This document shows, piece by piece, positions 1 through 5,454 of a DNA stretch of 12,369 nucleotides. How positions within the stretch are numbered: the stretch's first letter is position 1; every line of letters begins with the position of its first letter. The DNA is from Schaedlerella sp. (GTDB lineage Bacteria; Bacillota; Clostridia; Lachnospirales; Lachnospiraceae). The stretch is taken from assembly GCA_020024595.1 (NCBI GenBank), contig JAHHTO010000071.1, positions 1 to 12,369 on the forward strand, given 5' to 3'. The notes below the pieces were generated by a model. That model was not told the origin of the DNA and made no database searches. It saw only the letters and a list, made by a program, of their open reading frames with translations. The translations under genes were made by a program, and so were the position numbers.

Positions 1-3
1 GTG

Positions 4-9
4 TATAAT
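4..9 (+). promoter_or_regulatory. possible -10 element for the first gene cluster
   Basis: A TATAAT hexamer sits at the left edge, 45 nt before the first start codon. Its -35 partner would lie outside the window, so the promoter cannot be confirmed here. The position would give a leader of roughly 40 nt for the DUF5685 gene. Confidence 0.35.
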
Positions 10-53
10 AAATGAGGAACAGATCGTGAAATATATACGAAAGGAAGTATATC

Positions 54-893
54 ATGTTTGGTTATGTAACAGTTTGTGAACCGGAATTGAAAATGAAAGA
101 TTTCCGAAGATATAAAGCGTATTATTGCGGACTTTGTCAGACGTTGAAAGAGCGACATGGAAGTCTGGGACAGATGACACTGACATATGATATGACATTT
201 GCGATTATATTATTAACTTCTTTGTATGAAAAGAAGCTTGAAAGTTCGATGCATCGCTGTAAGGTGCATCCAGTAAAGAAACAAGTAATGCTGCGGAATG
301 AATTTTCGGAATATGCTGCAGATATGAATCTGATCCTTGCGTATTATCATCTGAAGGATGACTGGCAAGATGAGAAAAAAGTCAGTGCACTTCTGGGAAC
401 AGCAGCAATTCGTAAAAAGGCAGAGAACGCGGTGAAAAAGTATCCTCGCCAGAGCCATGCGATTCAGCGGGAATTGAAGGAACTCGCACGTTACGAAGCA
501 GAGAATTCCCATGATATTGATGGAACTGCAGGGTGTTTTGGAAGACTTATGGAAGAAGTATTGGTATATCAGAAAGATATGTGGGAAGAGCCCCTTCGGA
601 AAGTAGGGTTCTTTCTTGGTAAGTTTATCTATATCATGGATGCCTATGAAGATTTGGAACAGGATATAAAAGACGGGAATTACAATCCTTTGAGGTCGTT
701 GAATCAGGTTGACAATTATGAGGAAAGGTGCAGAGAAATTCTCTGCATGATGATGGCAGAGAGCAGTACAGCTTTCGAAAGACTACCTTGTCTTGTGGAT
801 GCAGATATCTTGCGGAATATCCTATATGCCGGAGTGTGGACACGTTACAATAAATTACAGGAAAAACGGAAAGAAGTGGATCATGAATCGTGA
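54..893 (+). CDS. DUF5685 family protein, possible isoprenoid-synthase-like fold
   Basis: This 279-residue protein has no signal peptide or obvious membrane span and is probably cytoplasmic. Its N-terminus (MFGYVTVCEPELK, then YYCGLC at 23-28) matches my memory of the DUF5685 family, common in Lachnospiraceae and of unknown function. Cys8, Cys25, Cys28 and Cys69, followed by His72, could bind metal. Two Asp-rich motifs stand out: DDWQD (102-106) and DAYED (196-200), the latter followed by LEQDIKDGNYNP. The stretch before the second motif, with DGTAGCFG (156-163) and FFLGKFIYIM (186-195), is laid out like the second half of squalene/phytoene synthases, where AGxxG and a QLxNxxRDxxED motif precede a G-x-x-YLP turn. 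That is inference by eye. The start has AAGGAAG at 41-47, 6 nt upstream. The last 11 nt overlap the MATE gene, so the two are probably co-translated. Confidence 0.85.
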   Translation: MFGYVTVCEPELKMKDFRRYKAYYCGLCQTLKERHGSLGQMTLTYDMTFAIILLTSLYEKKLESSMHRCKVHPVKKQVMLRNEFSEYAADMNLILAYYHLKDDWQDEKKVSALLGTAAIRKKAENAVKKYPRQSHAIQRELKELARYEAENSHDIDGTAGCFGRLMEEVLVYQKDMWEEPLRKVGFFLGKFIYIMDAYEDLEQDIKDGNYNPLRSLNQVDNYEERCREILCMMMAESSTAFERLPCLVDADILRNILYAGVWTRYNKLQEKRKEVDHES

Positions 894-2223
894 TTTGACG
901 AGCGGAAATATTACAAAATCACTGCTGTGGTTTGCGTTTCCTATTATAATTGGAAATCTGCTTCAGCAGCTTTATAATGTGGTGGATACGGTGATTGTCG
1001 GACGGTTTGTTGGAAAAGAGGCGCTCGCGGCAGTGGGATCTTCCTATACGTTGATGACATTTCTAACTTCTGTTTTACTGGGATTATGCATGGGAAGCGG
1101 AGTGGCATTTTCCATTCATTTCGGAAAGAAGGAAATGGAAAAGGTGCGATCCAATCTTTTTTTGTCTTTCTGCATCATCGGAGGGATTACAATTTTGATT
1201 ACTGTGTTTGTGTTTACAGGAATCGATGTGATTTTATATCTTTTACGGATTCCATTGGATATTTATGGAATGATGCGGGAATATCTCCAGGTGATTTTTA
1301 CAGGAATTACAGCGACATTTTTGTACAATTTCTTTGCTTCTTTTTTAAGAGCAGTAGGTAATTCCGCAGTGCCACTTTTATTTCTTGGGATTTCATCAGT
1401 TTTGAATATTGGACTGGATGTATTGTTTGTTATCGTGTTAGAAAGAGGTGTGCGCGGAGCGGCAGAAGCGACGGTGTTAGCACAGTATATTTCTGGAATT
1501 GGAATTTTGATCTATACGCTGATATATTTTCCGGAATTTCGAGTTAGACGAAAAGAGATGCAGTGGCATCCAGAGATTGTACGGGAGATTTTTCATTTAT
1601 CTTCATTGACTTGTGTACAGCAGTCAGTGATGAATTTTGGGATTTTGATGGTACAGGGTCTGGTGAATTGTTTTGGTTCTGTCGTGATGGCAGCATTTTC
1701 AGTGGCAGTAAAGATTGACTCTTTTGCCTATATCCCGGTGCAAGATTTTGGAAATGCATTCTCTACCTTTGTGGCACAGAATTATGGTGCAGGCAAGCAA
1801 GAACGGATTCGCGAAGGGATTCGTAGTGCAGTGAGGACTTCGTTTCTATTTAGCACGGCGGTGAGTGCAGTAGTAGTTCTATTTGCAAAGCAGTTGATGG
1901 TGATATTTTTAAAATCTTCTGAGACAGAGATTTTACGGGTAGGAGTAGGTTATCTGCGGATTGAGGGGATGTTTTACTGCTTGATCGGATTTTTGTTTTT
2001 ATTTTATGGATATTTCCGAGCTGTGACAAAACCTGGGATTTCTCTTGTGCTGACAGTGATTTCTCTTGGAACACGAGTGGTACTGGCATACGTGCTGTCA
2101 GCAATACCGACTATCGGGGTCAATGGGATTTGGATGGCTGTTCCAATCGGATGGTTTCTTGCGGATGTGACAGGATATTTATACTATCGGAAATCCAGAT
2201 TAAGATCCAAGAAGGAATCGTGA
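883..2223 (+). CDS. MATE family multidrug/cation efflux transporter
   Basis: This 446-residue inner-membrane protein belongs to the MATE family of Na+ or H+ driven exporters, usually about 450 residues with 12 helices in two MatE repeats. The start fits the family: a short polar lead (MNRDLTSGNITKSLL), then the first helix with FAFPIIIGNLLQQLYNVVDT and the VGRFVGKEALAAVG loop, which are typical. The second repeat begins near residue 245 and includes the FVAQNYGAGKQERI loop seen at the repeat start. The frame is open from 793, but the ATG at 883 is preferred because the conserved N-terminus begins there and AAAGAAGTGG lies just upstream. It overlaps the DUF5685 gene by 11 nt. The substrate cannot be read from sequence; the pairing hints that it may export something connected with the DUF5685 protein, which is inference only. 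Confidence 0.93.
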   Translation: MNRDLTSGNITKSLLWFAFPIIIGNLLQQLYNVVDTVIVGRFVGKEALAAVGSSYTLMTFLTSVLLGLCMGSGVAFSIHFGKKEMEKVRSNLFLSFCIIGGITILITVFVFTGIDVILYLLRIPLDIYGMMREYLQVIFTGITATFLYNFFASFLRAVGNSAVPLLFLGISSVLNIGLDVLFVIVLERGVRGAAEATVLAQYISGIGILIYTLIYFPEFRVRRKEMQWHPEIVREIFHLSSLTCVQQSVMNFGILMVQGLVNCFGSVVMAAFSVAVKIDSFAYIPVQDFGNAFSTFVAQNYGAGKQERIREGIRSAVRTSFLFSTAVSAVVVLFAKQLMVIFLKSSETEILRVGVGYLRIEGMFYCLIGFLFLFYGYFRAVTKPGISLVLTVISLGTRVVLAYVLSAIPTIGVNGIWMAVPIGWFLADVTGYLYYRKSRLRSKKES

Positions 2224-2258
2224 AGATTCTATGAAGATTGAGGGGGCAGTCTGGACAA

Positions 2259-2287
2259 TTGACAGGATTTAGTATATGATGTTTAAA
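2259..2287 (+). promoter_or_regulatory. candidate promoter for the J-domain protein gene
   Basis: A perfect TTGACA at 2259-2264 is followed after 17 nt by TTTAAA at 2282-2287 (4 of 6 to TATAAT). It lies in the 204-nt gap between the MATE gene and the J-domain gene and would give a leader of about 135 nt. No terminator is visible after the MATE gene, so read-through from upstream is also possible. Confidence 0.5.
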
Positions 2288-2427
2288 GTCAGCGTGGGTA
2301 AGTCTAGGCTGGTAAAGATTTCATAAGAAAAAGAAGAAATCAAAGAGAAAGGTAAAAGTAGTCAATAAAAGAGTCGGCTGGTGAGAAATGAAGGGGCTCT
2401 ACAAGAGAAAAGTGAGGAAATGAAGCA

Positions 2428-3075
2428 ATGAGTAAAAATCCATATGATGTGCTGGGGATTTCTCCGAATGCATCAGATGACGAAGTAAAACGTGCATATA
2501 GAGATTTGACAAGAAAGTATCATCCAGATGCGAATGTGAACAATCCGTTGGCAGATCTTGCAGAAGAGAAATTCAAGGAAGTACAGGAAGCATATGATTT
2601 GATTATGAAAGAACGCGAAAGTGGTGGAAGCGGATACGGAACTTATGGTGGGTTTGGTGGAAATCAGTCTGGATGGGGACAGACAGCTGGTTCTCAGCAG
2701 AATGTGGAATTACAGGCGGTCGCAAACTTTATTAATTCCAGGCGTTATCGGGATGCCATTAACGTGTTGAATCGCATGTCGAACCGCACACCACAGTGGT
2801 ACTATTTGAGTGCGGCAGCCAATGCTGGGATTGGCAATAATATTCTGGCACGTGATCATGCTGGTCAGGCAGTCAACATGGAGCCGGGGAATCCACAGTA
2901 TCGTCAGCTTTTGAATCAACTCGAATGGGCGGGGCAGCGATATCAGAACAACCCTTATGGAGGCACTTATGGAATGGGTGGTAATTCTTGTGGTACAGGG
3001 AATATGTGCTGCGATTTATGTATTGCTGACCAGATGTGCGAATGTATGGGAGGAGACTTGTGCGCGTGTATGTAA
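2428..3075 (+). CDS. J-domain (DnaJ-like) protein with Cys-rich C-terminal tail
   Basis: Residues 1-64 form a J domain: YDVLGISPNASDDEVKRAYR, then the diagnostic HPD at 32-34, and an EEKFKEVQEAYDLI helix IV. Such domains stimulate Hsp70 (DnaK) ATPase. This is not housekeeping DnaJ: it has 215 residues, and the CxxCxGxG zinc repeats and C-terminal substrate domains are missing. A Gly/Ser/Tyr-rich linker (65-90) leads to a helical region (92-170) that looks like one or two TPR-type hairpins (YRDAINVLNRM, YYLSAAANAGIGNNILARDHAGQAVNM-like pattern). The tail from 188 holds eight Cys in 28 residues, with CC, CxxC-like and CxC spacings, suggesting metal or disulfide chemistry. The start at 2428 has GAGGAAA about 8 nt upstream. 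Its 3' end overlaps the next gene by 16 nt. The client is unknown. Confidence 0.88.
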   Translation: MSKNPYDVLGISPNASDDEVKRAYRDLTRKYHPDANVNNPLADLAEEKFKEVQEAYDLIMKERESGGSGYGTYGGFGGNQSGWGQTAGSQQNVELQAVANFINSRRYRDAINVLNRMSNRTPQWYYLSAAANAGIGNNILARDHAGQAVNMEPGNPQYRQLLNQLEWAGQRYQNNPYGGTYGMGGNSCGTGNMCCDLCIADQMCECMGGDLCACM

Positions 3076-3608
3076 AGGCAAAGAAAATGGCTTTTGGCGG
3101 AATGTTGCTTGCACTTACAGTTATCTGTATGCTATTGGGCAGCATGATTGAGACAAGTACCTTGTTTTTATTGGCAGCAGCTTCTTTTTTTGTGGGAATT
3201 GTGTTGCGAGAATTTGGAGAGAAGACAGGCACAGCATTTTATCTGGCAGGCGTGATGCTTGGATTGATTGTAGCACCGAATAAATTTTATGTGGTTTCTT
3301 ATGCAGCTATGGGATTTTATATTTTGGTGATTGAGCTGGCATGGCCGCGATTTGCAAAAGTTTCTGAAAGGATGAATCGTAAGAAACTTTTTTGGATACT
3401 AAAATATGTTGTGTTTAATGTCAGTTATATTCCGGCAGTTTTATTCTTTCAAGAAGTGCTTTTTGTGCGAGAACTTCCAATGTGGATGTTAGTTGTTGTA
3501 CTCGTGACAGGGCAGGTTGGTCTTTTTATTTATGATAGAGCATACGAATATGTACAGCGAGAAATTTGGAATAAAATCCGTGGGAGAATGTTTGGCAGTG
3601 GAAGTTGA
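3060..3608 (+). CDS. small multi-pass membrane protein of unknown function
   Basis: I do not recognise a named family. The 182-residue product is strongly hydrophobic, with about five or six predicted helices: near residues 12-30, 34-50, 58-72, 76-95, then after a basic loop (FAKVSERMNRKK) 112-130 and 137-157. It ends with a basic amphipathic tail. A small residue-rich first helix after a KAKKMAFGGM lead weakly recalls ECF-transporter S components, but that is not enough for a call. The start is GTG 3060, chosen because GGGAGGAG (3048-3055), inside the J-domain gene, lies 4 nt upstream. GTG 3066 and ATG 3042 are in-frame alternatives; GTG 3036 is the furthest upstream. The embedded ribosome binding site and 16-nt overlap suggest translational coupling with the J-domain protein, hence a shared role at the membrane (inference). 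Confidence 0.75.
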   Translation: MRVYVKAKKMAFGGMLLALTVICMLLGSMIETSTLFLLAAASFFVGIVLREFGEKTGTAFYLAGVMLGLIVAPNKFYVVSYAAMGFYILVIELAWPRFAKVSERMNRKKLFWILKYVVFNVSYIPAVLFFQEVLFVRELPMWMLVVVLVTGQVGLFIYDRAYEYVQREIWNKIRGRMFGSGS

Positions 3609-3633
3609 CAACGAGCATCGTAGAAAGTGACAT
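3605..3633 (+). promoter_or_regulatory. candidate promoter upstream of eno
   Basis: A perfect TTGACA (3605-3610), overlapping the stop codon of the membrane-protein gene, precedes TGACAT (3628-3633, 3 of 6) by 17 nt. If real, the eno transcript would start near 3640 and carry a leader of about 127 nt that includes the terminator-like hairpin. The weak -10 keeps this tentative. Confidence 0.35.
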
Positions 3634-3679
3634 TAAGGAAACATCTTCCTAACATGAATACTTTGATATTTGGGAATAC

Positions 3680-3736
3680 TATCCTCAATTAACAAGAGTG
3701 GCTGAATAGCTACGTTGCTAATTGAGGATATTTTTT
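3680..3736 (+). terminator. intrinsic terminator or attenuator before eno
   Basis: A perfect 12-bp stem pairs 3680-3691 (TATCCTCAATTA) with 3719-3730 (TAATTGAGGATA) and is followed directly by TTTTTT at 3731-3736. The 27-nt loop holds a second stem, GTGGCT with AGCTAC around a GAAT loop, so the whole folds as a long rod. It ends 14 nt before the eno ribosome binding site. It may simply end the upstream operon. With the promoter-like site at 3605-3633, it would instead sit in the eno leader and act as an attenuator. A direct repeat GAATACT (3656-3662 and 3674-3680) and a small AGGAA/TTCCT hairpin (3636-3650) precede it. Confidence 0.8.
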
Positions 3737-3766
3737 ATCAGAGATTTGCAAGGAGGAACTAAATTC

Positions 3767-5032
3767 ATGTATCAACAATTACCGATTCGAGATGTATACG
3801 CAAGAGAAATATTAGATTCTCGCGGAAATCCGACTATAGAAGTAGAGGTGCTGGCAGGTGAGGATGTAGTAGGCAGGGCATCTGTGCCATCTGGCGCCTC
3901 TACAGGAAAATATGAAGCTGTTGAACTTCGGGATAATGATTTTAGGTATGGGGGGAAAGGCGTTCAGCGTGCAGTTCAGCATGTCAATGACCATTTGGCA
4001 AATGCGGTAATTGGCTTGAATGTATTTGACCAGACCAGGATTGATCAGGCCCTTGTTCAGACAGATGGAAGTAGCAATAAGAAAAATCTTGGCGCAAATG
4101 CGTTGCTTGGAGTATCGTTGGCGACAGCACATGCGGCAGCGAATGCGCTCAAACTTCCACTTTATAAATATTTGGGTGGTGTAAATGCAAAGAAACTTCC
4201 GGTTCCGATGATGAATATTTTAAATGGTGGAGTACATGCAGATAATACACTGGATATACAGGAATTTATGATTATGCCTGTGGGTGCAAAGAGTTTTCAT
4301 GAAGGACTTCGGATGTGTGCGGAGGTTTATCAGTCATTGAAAAAACTTTTAAAAGAGCAGGGATTAAATACAGCAGTGGGTGATGAGGGTGGCTTTGCCC
4401 CTGATTTGCCGGGTGCAAAAGAGGCATTACAATTCTTGAAAAATGCAGTGGAAAAAGCTGGATATAAAATGGGGGAAGACATTGCCATTGCGTTGGATGT
4501 AGCGGCATCTGAACTGTATCATGCAGAGAACGGAAAGTATGTGTTTCCGGGAGAGAGTAGAATGCAAGGGCAGAAAATCACACGTACTGTAGAAGAATTG
4601 ATCGACTATTATCAGGAATTGATGCAGGAGTTTCCAATTCGTTCCATTGAAGATCCGCTGGACGAGGAAGACTGGGATGGATGGAAACTTCTGACCAACA
4701 GATTGGGGAGTGAAGTACAGCTGGTAGGAGATGACTTATTTGTCACCAATACAGAACGGTTGAAACAAGGAATTGAGAAAGGAGTTGCTAATGCAATTCT
4801 CATTAAAGTCAATCAGATTGGGACATTAACAGAAGCAATCGAAGCAATTGAATTAGCACAGAAATCAGGATATCATACAATTATTTCCCATCGTTCTGGG
4901 GAAACTGAAGATACAACAATTGCAGATATTGCAGTAGCATTCCATGCAGGACAGATTAAGACAGGAGCGCCATGTCGGACGGAGCGGGTGGCAAAGTATA
5001 ATCAATTGTTAAGAATTGAAGAGCAGATGTAG
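3767..5032 (+). CDS. eno: enolase (phosphopyruvate hydratase)
   Basis: Enolase (EC 4.2.1.11) interconverts 2-phosphoglycerate and phosphoenolpyruvate in glycolysis and needs Mg2+. The 421-residue product, slightly short of the usual 430, has the N-terminal domain (REILDSRGNPTIEVEV, PSGASTGKYEA) and the barrel. Residues equivalent to the known active site are intact: His157, Glu166 and Glu207 (DEGGFAP), metal ligands Asp244, Glu295 (SIEDPLDEEDWDG) and Asp322, Lys347 (LIKVNQIGT), His375-Arg376-Ser377 (SHRSGETEDT) and Lys398 (IKTGAPCRTER). The frame opens at 3722, but that start lies inside the terminator stem. ATG 3767 is correct: AAGGAGGA sits about 9 nt upstream and the product begins where enolases begin. 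The upstream terminator suggests separate control from the membrane-protein gene. Confidence 0.98.
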   Translation: MYQQLPIRDVYAREILDSRGNPTIEVEVLAGEDVVGRASVPSGASTGKYEAVELRDNDFRYGGKGVQRAVQHVNDHLANAVIGLNVFDQTRIDQALVQTDGSSNKKNLGANALLGVSLATAHAAANALKLPLYKYLGGVNAKKLPVPMMNILNGGVHADNTLDIQEFMIMPVGAKSFHEGLRMCAEVYQSLKKLLKEQGLNTAVGDEGGFAPDLPGAKEALQFLKNAVEKAGYKMGEDIAIALDVAASELYHAENGKYVFPGESRMQGQKITRTVEELIDYYQELMQEFPIRSIEDPLDEEDWDGWKLLTNRLGSEVQLVGDDLFVTNTERLKQGIEKGVANAILIKVNQIGTLTEAIEAIELAQKSGYHTIISHRSGETEDTTIADIAVAFHAGQIKTGAPCRTERVAKYNQLLRIEEQM

Positions 5033-5074
5033 AAAGTATAGTTGCAAAAAAATGGGAGAAATAAGAAGAAAACC

Positions 5075-5103
5075 TTGCCTTATCTAACTCCTTGTGATAA
5101 AAT
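5075..5103 (+). promoter_or_regulatory. promoter for secG
   Basis: TTGCCT (5075-5080, 4 of 6) and TAAAAT (5098-5103, 5 of 6) are separated by exactly 17 nt in the eno-secG gap. The inferred start near 5110 leaves a short leader with AGGAGG at 5121-5126. No terminator is seen after eno, so secG may also receive eno read-through. Confidence 0.6.
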
Positions 5104-5135
5104 AAATGAGGTTTATCCATAGGAGGTGTAAACGC

Positions 5136-5378
5136 ATGGAGATTTTAAAAATTATTTTAACGATTATTTTTGTTATAGATTGTATTGCATTATCAGCGAT
5201 TATTCTTCTTCAAGAAGGAAAGTCTGCCGGACTTGGGACAATCGGCGGGGTGGCAGATTCATATTGGGGACAGAATAAAGGGCGCTCAATGGAAGGGGCA
5301 CTTGTGAAGTCTACAAAATTTTTGGCAATTTTGTTTATGGTACTTGCAATTGTGTTGAACTTGGGCATATTTAACTAA
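5136..5378 (+). CDS. secG: preprotein translocase subunit SecG
   Basis: This 80-residue inner-membrane protein is the small SecG subunit of the SecYEG channel, which helps SecA-driven export. It has the normal two-helix layout: helix 1 at about 3-23 (IILTIIFVIDCIALSAIILLQ), a Gly-rich loop with QEGKSAGLGTIGG typical of the family, and helix 2 at about 58-78. ATG 5136 is chosen over the upstream in-frame ATG at 5106 because AGGAGGTG (5121-5128) lies 8 nt before it and SecG proteins start just before helix 1. The eno-secG-rnr-smpB order is a familiar Firmicute arrangement. A strong hairpin terminator follows 20 nt after the stop. Confidence 0.95.
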   Translation: MEILKIILTIIFVIDCIALSAIILLQEGKSAGLGTIGGVADSYWGQNKGRSMEGALVKSTKFLAILFMVLAIVLNLGIFN

Positions 5379-5397
5379 GAAGAGAAGATAAGATAAC

Positions 5398-5431
5398 AAA
5401 GCACTCTATATCAGATATAGGGTGCTTTTTT
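5398..5431 (+). terminator. intrinsic terminator between secG and rnr
   Basis: An 11-bp stem (GCACTCTATAT at 5401-5411 with ATATAGGGTGC at 5415-5425, one G-T pair) closes a 3-nt CAG loop. It is extended by three A-T pairs and ends in six T at 5426-5431. The downstream arm ends only 24 nt before the rnr start, leaving no room for a promoter after it. rnr therefore depends on read-through or regulated antitermination. Confidence 0.88.
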
Positions 5432-5454
5432 CCAATTCGGGGAGATTGAGATTA

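Noticed and set aside
793..882. Longer N-terminus for the MATE protein
   Set aside because: The extra 30 residues are the DUF5685 C-terminus read in another frame. The family N-terminus starts at ATG 883.
5422..5454. GTG start giving rnr 11 extra residues
   Set aside because: The codon lies in the terminator stem and T-run, without a ribosome binding site; ATG 5455 has GGGGAG upstream.
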